Shown here: piece by piece, positions 11,323 to 23,210 of the stretch
Numbering within the stretch: the stretch's first letter is position 1
Layout of the letters: the number at the start of each line of letters is the position of its first letter
NCBI RefSeq assembly: GCF_905147045.1
Contig: NC_065903.1
Span: 10,292,001 to 10,356,000 of the forward strand
Direction: 5' to 3'
Length of the DNA: 64,000 nucleotides
Origin: Nymphalis io
Lineage: Eukaryota; Arthropoda; Insecta; Lepidoptera; Nymphalidae
Translations under genes and position numbers: made by a program
The notes under the pieces: model-generated
The model's database searches: none
What the model saw: only the letters and a program-made list of their open reading frames with translations
What the model was told of the DNA's origin: nothing

Positions 11323-13160
11323 AATTTATAATAATGCAAATTGGCTAAGCATCTCGAACGACGCCGATGCCGATAGTAACATCGATACAGAATCGATATG
11401 AAAACATGGCCCCCAATTAAAGCGACCGACAACCTGCTAATGACTTATCCGAACACTGCTACATTCGGGAAGATCTTAAACTAGCATGGAATTTACTTGA
11501 GAATATACTGGCAATTATCCAAGAACCATAGATAACAGATTACACTATTTTTAATATAAAATGCTTGACTAGAATACTGCACTTTTAGAATTAAATGAAT
11601 TTTTTATTAGGATCTTATAATAATTAATTATAAAAAAAATATATTTTTTGTTGTAAAAAAAATGTTTTAGTTCTTCAGGAGACACATGGTTAAACTTAAA
11701 AACAATACCTTTTCTGAATACAAGAATTGCTCTTATAACATTATAAATTAAATATAAATGTTTATGTTTTTAATAATATTTTTTTTTGTTATATAGGTAA
11801 ATAAGCTTAATTATTCTACTTCTAATAGACCTGAGTGTTATTATGTTAGAACAAATACGATTGTAAAATGTCAGAAACTGATATACGACATTGACAATTA
11901 TAATTATAAAATTTAAAGGAAATACGCATAAAAATAGCGTATCATCGTAAATCGGCTTACAGCATTTCACGAATGAGATATGATGTCAATTCTTGCAGAA
12001 TAACAATACAGAGCTATTTCAGTCTTTTATTTATTTTTTCACGCAATGGAACTTACACAAAGGTACCGATCCCACTTACCCACTAAAACCACTGCGTTGG
12101 TCTTCTCCGCTATGGATCGAAGAAGCTGCGGGGTCCCTGATGATCGATATTCCCTTGCATTTAGTCATTAAGTGTATTTGGAAATAGTTAACGACTTTGA
12201 ATTAAATTATGAGACTTATATACAATTGTAAAACCTTTTTACATACCTATCTATAAAATCAATTTCATTTAGTTCGTAATTTTTTTGAACGTATTTTTTT
12301 CTATTATAATTATAACGGCAGATTTTAAAACTCTGATTAATGTCAGATTAACTGTTTTACTTTAATCTTAATGATTATTGTTTGATGTTAGCCGATGACG
12401 CAATATACAACCAATGAGCGTTGAGTATTTAGACAGATTAGTTAATCTGACTTTTAACATGAAACTAGAAGTTATTCTGACATTTATCATCAAATATATT
12501 TTTTGCCTTGTGAATATGTAATAGATTGGATTTTATTATATAAAATGATTTATAATGATATATCCATTATATTTATCAGCTACCCATTATCAATAAGGAT
12601 TTTACCATTAAGTTAAAATATTAAATATTTATCTAAATAATTTGTTTCAGTCAGATGTTTTTAATTAAAATTATTCATTTCAGCCATCAAACGATACTTG
12701 TTCAATTTTAAGTCCACGACCCGAGGTAAAGGTCCCCGTATTTTACCTACTGGGTCATTTGGCTCATTTGTTGTTATCTAGGAGATATATCCGATAGGTA
12801 CATGGCTACCAATTAAGACCGACACCTGTCCGAGCCCTGCTCCTGAACCACCGTGTGATACAGGGTCACACTAATTAGAATCGCCTTGTCGTTTTTGCGC
12901 TTGAATATCGGTAAATTATTAGGCTGCATACACACTAGCATTCGTTGATTTTCATGTTAACATACTTTATAATTTAATTGTTGGAAAAATGTAACTTCTT
13001 AGTTTAGTGTTGATTGTCATTGGTAGAATTGACATTCCGAGCCGGTAGTATTTTATAATTTAATTTTATCTTAACAAGATGAATGGTGATCAAGTTTTGC
13101 TTTGTAGTTAAATTATTTTTTTTAATACAAAAATACGTATTTATATTCCAGGTGATATAT
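11323..13160. other. AT-rich intergenic DNA, no gene seen
   Basis: No supported gene. A more GC-balanced block at about 12710-12860 has no recognisable frame or repeat identity. Confidence 0.4.
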
Positions 13161-13479
13161 ACCGTAACCGTAACCGTAACAGCCTGTGAATGTCCCACTG
13201 CTGGGCTAAAGGCCTCCTCTCCTCTTTTTGAGGAGAAGGTTTGGAGCTTATTCCACCACGCTGCTCCAATGCGGGTTGGTAGAATTCACATGTGGCAGAA
13301 CTTCAGTGAAATTAGACACATGCAGGTTTCCTCACGATGTTTTCCTTCACCGTAAAGCACGAGATGAATTATAATCACAAATTAAGCACATGAAAATTCA
13401 GTGGTGCTTGCCCGGGTTTGAACCCACGATCATCGGTTAAGATTCACGCGTTCTTACCACTGGGCCATCTCGGCTTTTT
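13161..13479 (-). repeat. SINE-A, full-length copy with CCGTAA tail repeats
   Basis: The tail side begins with three tandem CCGTAA units (about 13162-13179), i.e. (TTACGG)n in sense orientation. The body and an intact tRNA-like head follow; the B box on the plus strand is GGGTTTGAACCC near 13416. The reading continues to CATCTCGGCTTTTT. Confidence 0.85.
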
Positions 13480-13699
13480 GATATATGAAGCGTTAAAAGT
13501 GTTGATTTCGTAAACGTAATAAATCTATTATAAATTAGACGAAGGTATTCGAGTAATGCTAACCGGCTGTAGTTAATACACATGCTCGAAGATATATGGC
13601 TATATCAGGTCCAGTAATCGTACTCTAAATGTCTATCGAACTATTCATTAAAGCAGTTTCGTGGATAAATATGGATAAATAATATCTAATATGTTTCTC

Positions 13700-13783
13700 T
13701 CCAACACTAAGCACAAGATTTAATATGAATATAAGTGAAACACATAAAACTAATTAGTGCTCACCCGAATTCAATGAGCGATA
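13700..13783 (-). repeat. SINE-A fragment, degraded
   Basis: Weak matches to the middle of SINE-A (AGCACAAGATTTAATATGAA, then TTAGTGCTCACCCGAATTCA). It directly abuts the SINE-B copy that starts at about 13784. Confidence 0.35.
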
Positions 13784-14049
13784 TTTTTTTTTATAGTATT
13801 GTATATTAAGTGGTCACCAAACGCCCTTAGACATTGGCATTGTAAGAAACGTTAACCATCGCTTACATCGCCAATGCGCCACCAACCTTGGGAACGAAGA
13901 TGTTATGTCCCTTGTGCCTGTAATTATACTGGCTCACTCACCCTTCAAACCGGAACACAACAATACCAAGTACTGCTGTTTTGCGGTAGAATATCTGATG
14001 AGTGGATGGTACCTACCCAGAAGAGCTTGCACAAATCTCTACCACCAGT
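13784..14049 (-). repeat. SINE-B copy
   Basis: Antisense copy: T run at 13784, then AAGTGGTCACCAAACGCCC and on to CTACCACCAGT. The segment next to the tail (GGAAGG...CACCTGATGG) is missing. Confidence 0.8.
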
Positions 14050-15248
14050 AGAATTTAGAATTCGATTTAGATTGACATATCCTACTGAATTTCACATCAT
14101 CTCCCATAGAACACAATAAAAAATGTGGCAGTCGTGGGCCGCCCGGTGCATGTGAAACATCGATATTGATAGTTATTAAAATATTTTATAATTAAAAGTC
14201 CGTCCCACCAATCGATGTAATTTGAATAATTTAATTCTCTGATTGTGAGAGCGTTCCTTTTTTTTATCATGTTATGCGTGATTTTATATTTATTGTTATT
14301 GTTCTTGCTAACAGTGAAATTGTTTTTTATTCCAACTATTAAAACAGCCCTTTACGGAATGTATACATTCGAAGAATGTTTGATCATCGTTTTAAAGTTT
14401 CAATTACATCATATTAAAATCAGCATCATTATATATCATGTACCATTGGCATATCGTCGAAAGGTTTTCAAAACTTTGTGCCGTCAGCACATTGCCTTTT
14501 TAGTTGTACTTCATATTTGGCGTGATGACGAAATCATAACAATTTCTTATTAGATTATTATTATTATATAATGTATTGATCAGTCAGTACAGGGTACTCA
14601 AATAATTGTGACGTGTCTTAAATAAAAATATATTATTTCTTTGGTCTTTGAGTATTGGCTAGCCTCATACCTGGATTCGTCTCTGAATAATATACGCCTC
14701 GTATCTCAAAATACAAAATAAAGTAAAGTTGTATCCGTTTTAGTACAGAGAGCGTCATATCGTTTGCCGTCACGGTATACGAGTTGGTTTTACCCACAAA
14801 GGCGCCAATATTTTCACAAAAGCAGTTCGTAATAAAGCGGCGCTATTTAACCAGATGAGCCAATAAAATAACTATATGTCTTATCTAAATAGTTTCAATT
14901 TATCATAACTTAAGATAAACTTGTACGTATTCAGATTGCGTGTGCTTCAAAGCTATTCATATTGATAGCATTATATTGCTTGAAATTACAACGTTCGTTC
15001 CAATCTTATCTTTTGCTTATAACTCGAGCCCCGGATATCAGTAGCGTGTGCCTGAAAGCAACCATTAGACTGAAAATCATGGCATCGTCAATAAAACTAA
15101 AGGCCACGATCCCGTTGAGACACACCTTTATATACGATAGAAGCTAGTAACTTCCACTTGCAGTATATAATTAATGACACCCTTGTACGACGTAAACGTT
15201 TAAAAAAATGTACGCAATAATGATTGCTCAAAGTTTCACAAAAAAAAC
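14050..15248. other. Intergenic DNA, no gene seen
   Basis: A 102-codon open frame at 14245-14553 starts with GTG, is rich in hydrophobic residues because the DNA is T-rich, and shows no known motif. I do not call it a gene. Confidence 0.4.
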
Positions 15249-15544
15249 CGAGATGGCTTAGTGGTAAGAACGCGTGAATCTTAACCGATGATCGTGGGTT
15301 TAAGCCCGGGCAAGCACCACTGAATTTTCATGTGCTTAATTTGTAATTATAATTCATCTCGTGATTTACGGTGAAGGAAAACATCGTGAGGAAACCTGCA
15401 TGTGTCTTATTTCACTGAAATTCTGCCACATGTGTATTCCACTAACCCGCAATGGAGCAGCGTGGTGCAATAAGTTCCAACCTTTCTCCTCAAAAAAAAA
15501 GGGGAGACCAGGCCCAGCAATGGGACATTCACAGGCTGTTACGG
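15249..15544 (+). repeat. SINE-A, full-length copy
   Basis: Sense orientation: head CCGAGATGGCTTAGTGGTAA, B box GGGTTTAAGCCC (one change from consensus), body, and GGCTGTTACGGT at the end. Confidence 0.85.
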
Positions 15545-15599
15545 TAAAGTTCACGTTCAATATGAATGAAGACAGACAAAAATGTTATCAATATACATC

Positions 15600-15705
15600 A
15601 TCATCATAATATTCAGCCCACATTTATCCACTGCTGGACATAAGCCTCCTCACAGGCGCGCCAATTCTCCCGGTCCTGTGCTAGTCGCATCCATTAAGCA
15701 CCCGC
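15600..15705 (+). repeat. Non-LTR-type repeat fragment
   Basis: A short ATC-rich stretch (CATCATCATAAT) is followed by CCACTGCTGGACATAAGCC and GCGCCAATTCTCCCGGTCC. These phrases recur in lepidopteran and other insect genomes near 3' ends of non-LTR elements. The class is not proven here. Confidence 0.4.
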
Positions 15706-15916
15706 CATTATCTTAAAATCCCATTTTCCTAAAAACCCCTCAATATCTATAAAAAAATAAAATTAAATTATTCCTATCTATTTTTATCAAACCCTAGAAA
15801 TTAGATATATGTATATATTCATCTGAATAAGTTATTTTAATAGAGTTAACTATATTTGAATGATAGTAGATAATAATATTTAAAACTTTATTATACGTGC
15901 CAATAAAAACAATAAT

Positions 15917-16204
15917 ATTTTTATAGAATAGGAAGGTGGACGAGCATATGGACCACCTGATGGTAAGTGGTCACCAAACGCCCTTAGACATTGACATTGT
16001 AAGAAATGTCAACCATCGCTTATAGCCAATGCGCCACCAACCTTGGGAACTAAGATTTTATGTCCCTTGTGCCTGTAATTACACTGGCTCACTCACCCTT
16101 CAAACCGGAACACAACAATATCAAGTATTGCTGTTTTGCGGTAGAATATCTGATGAGTGGGTGGTACCTACCCAGACGAGCTTGCACAAAGCCCTACCAC
16201 CAGT
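15917..16204 (-). repeat. SINE-B, full-length copy
   Basis: From TTTTTATAGAATAGGAAGG to CTACCACCAGTAGG, antisense, with all family landmarks present. Confidence 0.85.
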
Positions 16205-16751
16205 AGGAATATGAAAGGAGAAACAAGAGTAAAAGGTACGCATATCCCTTGTAAGAATGTCTTTCATTAGATAATAAGGAAAATAAATATAGACAGAAGA
16301 ATATATAGACAGTCCAATATTACAAAATTTAGTTCGATTTTAATTTTTAAATTCCTGTTATCGTAATCACTGATTAATAATTATTTAAAAAAATATATAA
16401 AATAAAAATAATAATTTTTTTTTCAAGAACCCTTAGTTTCTCCGGTGACAAGAGGAACAAACCTGTCGAGCTATGGCCGTAATTATATCGCGTCGATAGT
16501 ATCCAATAGTGCTCGATTTAAGATTATTGCAAACAAAGAAAAGTTAGTTTTGCGATCTTGGTATTTAGACGGTGTATTATTACCATTCGGACGCCTGACA
16601 ATCGTTTTTCGAAGGCGTAAAACCTGATTTTAACGCCGATTGTCCTAGGTTCAATTTCTTGGACAAATATTATTTTTACATGTAGATATAGTAGGTACTT
16701 GTATTCTACAACTGTTGCTATAAATCGTTTGTCCATTGAATATAAAAAAAA
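16205..16751. other. AT-rich intergenic DNA, nothing recognised
   Basis: No supported gene or repeat; overlapping short open frames on both strands have no recognisable content. Confidence 0.4.
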
Positions 16752-17060
16752 GCCGAGATGGCCCTGTGGTAAGAACGCGTGAATCTTAACCGATGTTCGT
16801 GGGTTCAAACCCGGGCAAGCACCACTGAATTTTCATGTGCTTAATTTGTGATTATAATTCATCTCGTGCTTTACGGTGAAGGAAAACATCGTGAGGAAAC
16901 CTGCATGTGTCTAATTTCACTGAAATTCTGCCACATGTGTATTCCACCAACCCGCATTGGAGCAGCGTGGTGGAATAAGCTCCAAACCTTCTCCTCAAAA
17001 AGAGGAGAGGAGGCCTTTAGCCCAGCAGTGGGACATTCACAGGCTGTTACGGATACGGAT
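16752..17060 (+). repeat. SINE-A, full-length copy
   Basis: Head GCCGAGATGGCCCTGTGGTA, perfect B box GGTTCAAACCC near 16804, body, then GGCTGTTACGGATACGGAT as a slightly extended TTACGG-type tail. Confidence 0.9.
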
Positions 17061-18024
17061 TGAATATAATTTGTCTCTGAATTTTATTTAATAAGATTAA
17101 TTATAATCCATAGTGTATATTTTATTCATTCACTTTAAAGGGCTTTAAAGTGCTAATAAGTATACATATATATGTAACACACAAAACTATTTAATTTAAA
17201 TGTAGCTGTTTTTTCTAAACTTCGTATGCTGTTACTTATAACAAGTGGAGGCCCCGAACCATAAAATATTCGGAGCCTTCAAACTTAAGCTAGAAATAGA
17301 AATCGGTAGCAATCCTTACATTTTAATACAACATCCGACTCCCTTCATATCCTACAAAAATGCTGTTTAAAATTTCCTGCTATTGCTGCTCTTCTGTTTG
17401 GAATTTATTTTTTTTAAACATTAAACAATGAAAATTTCAAGGCCCTACGATATCATGGGGCCTCATGCGGCAAGTCAAGTTATTGTTAAACTCGTCACTT
17501 TTGCTAGGTAAATATTACATTAAAAATATTAAATATTAAAAAAAGAATATCTCCATGAATATACTATAGCATGGAACTATTTTCATTTATTCAAATCGTT
17601 TGGTTCTTCAAGCCGTTATAAAGATATGATATGACATAAAACCTATTATCAAGTTATCTTATTAGACAACTCAATATGTTATTATATATTATATAATAAC
17701 AAACAATCTCCATTATATGATAAAACGTGTAATCTAGCAAGTTTAGATCTGAAGGTAAATTTTCATCAATACATATCGAACCCGGAACTTATGAGCTGGG
17801 CTCGTAAGCGTAAGGCACAGCTTAACGGTTTCCGTAGACTAGCATAGTAAACAACATATTATATTGACGTAAATGTAGTATAAAAAAGATGTCGCAGACA
17901 TTTAATCTCAAAAAGCATTATACCATAAGGCATATTTCGTCAGCTAAAAAAAACACAATAATAAAATATTTACATTTTTATTACAAAATTATTTTGACAT
18001 TAAAGCCTTAAATAAACGAAAATT
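17061..18024. other. AT-rich intergenic DNA, nothing recognised
   Basis: No supported gene or repeat. Confidence 0.4.
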
Positions 18025-18155
18025 AAAAATAGTTACTGTACAAATCGTGACCGCGTGTAATGGTGGCAAGAATGCTAGCATCATTTCCCCAATTGAATCG
18101 CAATTCCGGTTCTCTAGGCGAAAAATGAACCAGCCCTCCTGTCACCAGCAGATGC
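18025..18155. repeat. Dispersed repeat shared with 33025-33115
   Basis: Both places carry the order ACTGT-x-AAAT, TGTAATGGTGGCAAGAATGC (or TGGAATGGTGACAAGAATGC) and CAGCCCTCCT. The two copies are diverged. Family and orientation unknown. Confidence 0.45.
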
Positions 18156-18604
18156 AAAAGATTATTTATTTATTATTTTTGATTAAAAATGTTTGCACTA
18201 TTACTCCAAAAAGTATAATTTTTATTTTCAATGTTTTTAATAACCTATTTTTTATTTAAGTTTAGATAACGTGGATAAAAAATGGTATTTAAACCCCCTT
18301 TTATAATTAATTTCGTAATGATAATAAGTTCAGTGTAAGTCTTGCATGGACAATATGAAAGCTGAGATAAGAATCAAGTCATTATCGTGTATGGCGCTAA
18401 AATCTACTTATACTGTATATACTGTGCGCTCTGACCTTTTATAGTCTATTTTGTTACAAGCTTTACACTAATACAAACGTTTAATTTTTTTTAAAGATAA
18501 TTTGTTTCCTCTAATTATTGTCAAAAAATTATCGCGGGCACTTAGTCTGTGGATATTCAATAAAAATATGTCATTAATAAAAGGGAATTGAGTAGCAGAA
18601 TATT

Positions 18605-18650
18605 CTACCAACACCTGAATGTCCCGCTGTTGGACAAAGGCACACATATA
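18605..18650 (-). repeat. SINE-A tail fragment, very short
   Basis: CCTGAATGTCCCGCTGTTGGACAAAGGC recalls the SINE-A 3' part. It is too short to be sure. Confidence 0.3.
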
Positions 18651-18768
18651 TACATATATAACACAAACTTCTTGTCTTAATTTTGTAACAAATTTTATTT
18701 GTCCTAATTACAAAACAAACAACATATAAACATATAAGATACCCGTACATATATTCCAACATAATTAT

Positions 18769-18850
18769 AAAGTCGGTGGACTGGCAAATGGGCCATCTGA
18801 TGGTAAGTCACCACCGCCCACAGACATTGGCGCTGACAAAATGAAGCTTA
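18769..18850 (-). repeat. SINE-B 3' fragment, degraded
   Basis: GGGCCATCTGATGGTAAGTC followed by CACAGACATTGGCGCTGA matches the antisense 3' end of SINE-B. Confidence 0.55.
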
Positions 18851-19511
18851 ACGATGCAGAATCGCAATTTTAAAAGAACTTATTACTTTAATTATATTTT
18901 TTCACCAGTGTGTAAACTTACACCATGGCTTAACGTGTATTCTAGATTATGAGTTAACTGTATTTTTTAAATAATAATTTAGTTTAAAGTTGTTTTTTTT
19001 CTACCGTTCGACTGTAGCTAACGTAACTCAAATGTGAATACATTTTCGAATACAACAAAACACAAAACAAAAACTATAACAAAGGTAATGAGACGTTACC
19101 AGATCTGATTAAACTTGTTTTTAGAAACGAGTCAATGACAGCGTAATGACTCCGACGAAATAATTTAATCCTAAAGGTTACGTTAAGTGTTATTTATTAC
19201 CCAAACACGCCTTAAGTGCTGCATTTCTCAAGACCAGACCTTAATCTATATAAATGCTATCCCTCACTTGCTTTATGTCGCAATATATAAGACATACCCG
19301 TATGACTGTATTAAAAACATTTTTAAGATCAAATAAATAAACTTTTTAACATTGTGAAAGGTATTTGTACTGGACCAGAGATGAGCATGGTATTGTATCT
19401 TTGGGTTAACGCTACAGTCTGATAGGTCCTCCACAGTTACCAATGACATCTAGGTAGGCATTGAAGGTGATGAGAAGATTAGCTAAATTCTTTTTCGAAG
19501 AATCGATGTCC
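18851..19511. other. AT-rich intergenic DNA, nothing recognised
   Basis: No supported gene or repeat. Confidence 0.35.
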
Positions 19512-19720
19512 TCCTGACCGATCTCGGACAACGTAGCCAGGGCAGCAAGTGTGTGCAAAACACAAATGCATTCTCTATTCCCTCACTCTCATAATCCGAT
19601 AGAACGGCAATCCGACCGACGGATGACAGTAGCAGTAACTTTACACCCTTTCGAGGTACGGGAGTGTACATTCTTCTAACTTCCAAATTCCAGTCTAGCC
19701 ACTAAACCAACGAGGCAGTT
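19512..19720 (-). repeat. SINE-C copy with internal deletion
   Basis: Contains CTCTATTCCCTCACTCTCAT, CGAGGTACGGGAGTGTACA and then jumps directly to TCTAGCCACTAAACCAACGA. The B-box half of the head and the adjoining body are missing. SINE-C is described at 22333-22658. Confidence 0.65.
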
Positions 19721-21319
19721 ATTGATAGACTGTTCTTATACATCGCAGTGTAAATATTTTGTTTTTCAATACTAAATCAGAGAGCAATTAAATATCTCAA
19801 GCAACGAGAAATTATTCGATGTAGAAAGCCTTTATTAACAAAATTTACGAGCGATGAAACATTTTGTTCCCATCGATTTATTGCTATCAACATCGTTAAA
19901 AGCAATTTATGGTCTAATGCATCATTGCTTCAAGTTAAAAAACCACTATATAAAACCTTACTTTACCTACAAACATAACGAATAAAGAGATCAAGATAGG
20001 TTTGTTTAAGAAATAAATACTTTTTGCACATAATCCAAAAAGTAACTTCAATATAGACCTTAATACATCGCGTTAAGGTGATTATTTAAATGAGTGGCGG
20101 TAAACACAAGTTTGTCGAAGAGCTTCAAGTCAAGGTCGGCGGGGTTGCGTGCGTAGCGAATCGGATGTGAATCGTAGATGTCAAAACAGATAGTTAAGGC
20201 GTTAAGATGTTACGAGGATGAATTAATTCAGTTGCAACTTTGTATGAAAACACTAGCAAAGTAATAAAAGTATATATTGAGAGTTTAATTCCAGCAATCG
20301 CCTTTCTAATATTAATATTTTTCGAATACTGTTCATGTCTCGATTAGTATGTAACTAGATTGTTTCTGAGCGACGGTCATTAAATTTTCCAATCATTGTA
20401 TTAATTAAGTTACATTAAATGAACGGAAAAGTGAATTTTTAAATAATACAATAATTCGTTTCTTCGGAATTCATGTGCTTCAAATTGCAAATCTAAAACA
20501 TAAAAAAAATGGACAAAAGAAAATTGCACAGAAATAGACTAATTAATTTGTCACAACTTGAACTTTAAAAACTAAAACGTTACCAGTAGAATATTTAACA
20601 GATAAGAGTTATCTAACGACTAACAATCAGCCGATAAATAAATCATCAATGTGAGCTGTCTAATACCCAATAATTATATCTTTTGTTCGTACCAGGGTAT
20701 TAGTTTTGTATCAACAAGGCTGTGAAGTGGATATTATAAGGACCGTTCGTTCACATTTCGTTTCGATTAGATATTGCTTTAATTATCCTGTCAGGCTTTA
20801 ATAATATTTTCATGTAATCCATGGACTGCCTTGAGGCTTATTAGATTTAACAGTTACGTAGTATTAAGTTATTTTGGACCACTTTACTGGAATGTTCGTC
20901 TAGATCTTATCTTCAAATGTGACTGTGGACTAACGACCACGACGACGAAAAACCATAATGGTTTCGTTCACTGTATATGACGTTATCTGTGTTTGTGAAT
21001 TTATTTGTATTGGCTTTGCTGACTTTTTTAACTACCTTGTAAGTTGTACCGTGTAAGTGGGTATATAATGTTGCAGATGCCGAGGTCCAGGGTTTAAGAT
21101 CGGGTAGGCCCAATAAAAAACTGTTGGATTGCCTCGTTGCAAACTCGCAGCAGGTCCTGCACTTAAACTTGTTTGGTCGTGTCGGATTACCGTCGGATTA
21201 TGAGATCGAAGGAATATAGAGTGAACTAGAGAGAGTGTACGTACGTCGTACACGGACATAGGAAATTGTATGTCTCGGATATTTTGAATCTTTTCATTAA
21301 ATACATGTCTATGTTGTAG
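19721..21319. other. Intergenic DNA, no gene seen
   Basis: No supported gene. Short minus-strand open frames near 20913-21346 have no recognisable domain and run into a degraded SINE-A. Confidence 0.4.
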
Positions 21320-21530
21320 TAAAATGACAGCCCGTCGATGTCCCACTGCTGGGCAAAGGCTTTTTCCTTTGTTGGAAACACATGTGGCATTTCATCGGAT
21401 ACATAATATCATCACTTTTTGTTCACCTTACGAGATAAATTATAAACGAAAAATGATTGACACGAATAATTAGTGGTGCCTAGATTGAGCATATAATCCA
21501 CGATTAAGATGCAAGTGTTCCATCCACTAG
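21320..21530 (-). repeat. SINE-A, degraded copy
   Basis: GATGTCCCACTGCTGGGC starts the copy. Eroded middle and head landmarks follow (ACACATGTGGCATTTCATC, TTAGTGGTGCCTAGATTGAG). Confidence 0.6.
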
Positions 21531-21924
21531 TATATCTACTGTTATCTGAATATAGTCCAAAATTACATGATATTATATACCAAGATCTTAAATAGATACT
21601 TAGCAGTGGAACATTACCATTTTCATATTAGAAAGTTCAAACCCGCCTAGCTGAATACCCATTGAATCGTGGGAAGCGATAACAGAATTAATTGCTTCGA
21701 ATTATTTCAATAACGCTAGGCTAACGCATTCGAGTTACAGAATTTGCACTGTATTCAAATTTTCCATTCCATTTAGTTGTTCAAGAGCGTTATAAATTCT
21801 CCAAGTACTTATGCAAACGATATGTTTAGGTTATAAAATGGGAAATTCAAACATGCCACTGCTTTAGTGCCGTAAGGTCACAGTTGAGTCAGATTTTAGT
21901 ATTCGCTACTTAGATTATTTGTAC

Positions 21925-22110
21925 TATACTAGTTGCCGACCACGATTTCGACCGCGTGTTAGGGTACAAGTGTATGGTATGAAAAGTATTCTTTTTCTTG
22001 GGGTTTAAGCTTGCATCATACAATATTTCATCAAAATCGGTTCAGTTGTTTAGCCGTAAAAGCGTAACAAACCGACAGACAGAATTGTTTTCACATTTAT
22101 AATATTAGTA
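21925..22110 (-). repeat. CTAG-ended dispersed repeat, reverse copy
   Basis: Plus strand reads ACTAGTTGCCGACCACGATT, ACCGCGTGTTAGGGTAC, then CATCAAAATCGGTTCAGTTG and TTAGCCGTAAAAGCGTAAC, the mirror of the 9015-9181 family. The CTAG terminus lies at about 21929. Confidence 0.55.
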
Positions 22111-22332
22111 TATTATAGTACATACTGTACAGTTAACCTTTTTTTATTTATAAGTAAGCTGTATTGTTTTATGTATTCTTCGTAGCAATGTATAAAATTT
22201 AAAAGACTTGTTGATAACGTTTTCTTCCAAGATATGCCTTGTGTGAAGTGTGTTTTTGTTTTTTAAACTATTAAAGCGTTTGTTTGTAATACTTCATGTA
22301 TAAAGTTCTAACATGCATCGCTTAGAAATTAT

Positions 22333-22658
22333 GTCCTGACTGATGTTGGCCATAGCTGCCAATCGCAAGAGAGATTGAGAGACAACTGCGCACTGCGTAG
22401 AACACATTATAATACACACTCTCATAATCCGTTGGGACTGCAATCCGATACGACCTAAAAGAGTTCAGGCGCAGGACCAACGGCTTTACGCTCTTTCAGA
22501 GGCATGAGATTGTACACACTTCTAACTTCCAAACGCCGGACTGCTACTGAGATTCTTCGATGGAACCCCGGTAACTTTATATTGCCCTAACCTGAGGTTT
22601 AAGCCCAGGACCTCGGGATCTCTGGCCTTATGTCTAGCCACTAGATCAACGAGGTAAT
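22333..22658 (-). repeat. SINE-C, full-length copy (family description)
   Basis: In sense orientation (minus strand) it starts with a tRNA-like head, CCTCGTTGATCTAGTGGCTA, with a B-box-like GGGCTTAAACC near 22600. Its body includes CAGTAGCAGTCCGGCG, CTCATGCCTCTGAAAGAGCG, GTCCTGCGCCTGAACTC and GTCGTATCGGATTGC. Length is about 325 bases. The head looks like a tRNA of the Asp/Glu kind (GGTCTAGTGGCTAGA in other copies). Eight copies or pieces are in the window. Confidence 0.75.
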
Positions 22659-23077
22659 CAGTTTGGAATTAGTGTCAGTATTCATACGTATTTTTTGTAT
22701 AACAATATCTCATTACATTCAACTTATATTATAATTTTAAGTAAATAGATATTCTATAATTTTAAGCTATTATAAAACAACGGTTAAACTTCTTCCTTGT
22801 ACCACTACCGGGTTCCGTGACAGATTCTAGGCGTGGTCACATTATATACACGCATGCATTATTGCAATAAAGCCCAACCTTACCGCGGTTTCTGTAATGA
22901 GAAACAACCCCTAGGGCTTAGGGCATCCCTGATAAAATACCTTTAATTATAATACAGACTATACGATAATATGTAATCTATCAATTCAATATAATTATTT
23001 TAAAGAGCAATTGTTGTATATATATATATATGATGATATATTATATAAGTAGCGGCGCCATGTAATTTTATATAAAT

Positions 23078-23210
23078 CAAAGTCAAAAATCTTTATTTAA
23101 TATAGAGGCGTTACAATTACTTATTGGTTGTCATAAATCTACCACCGTTTCGGAAATAAACACTTCAGACCTGAGAAGAACCGGCGAAAGAAATTCAAAA
23201 AAACTTACAA
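23078..23210 (-). repeat. LINE 3'-end fragment
   Basis: Plus strand AAGTCAAAAATCTTTATTTA, TACCACCGTTTCGGAAAT and GAGAAGAACCGGCGAAAGAA correspond to a widespread lepidopteran non-LTR 3' end read in reverse. Only this tail remains. Confidence 0.5.

Noticed and set aside
14245..14553. 102-codon hydrophobic open frame
   Set aside because: It starts at GTG, has a T-rich composition that yields Phe/Leu/Ile by default, and shows no motif, splice context or polyadenylation evidence.
16029..16214. Recurring ~60-codon open frame MRHQPWELR... (also at 9632-9817, 13874-14119, 50732-50932, 55053-55250)
   Set aside because: It recurs because each site is a SINE-B copy. The frame is on the antisense strand of the SINE, has no known domain, and is broken in older copies.
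16848..17063. Recurring open frame GEGKHREETCMCLISLKFC... (also at 15361-15609, 41772-41969, 10681-10884)
   Set aside because: It lies within SINE-A copies; its conservation reflects the repeat, not selection on a protein.
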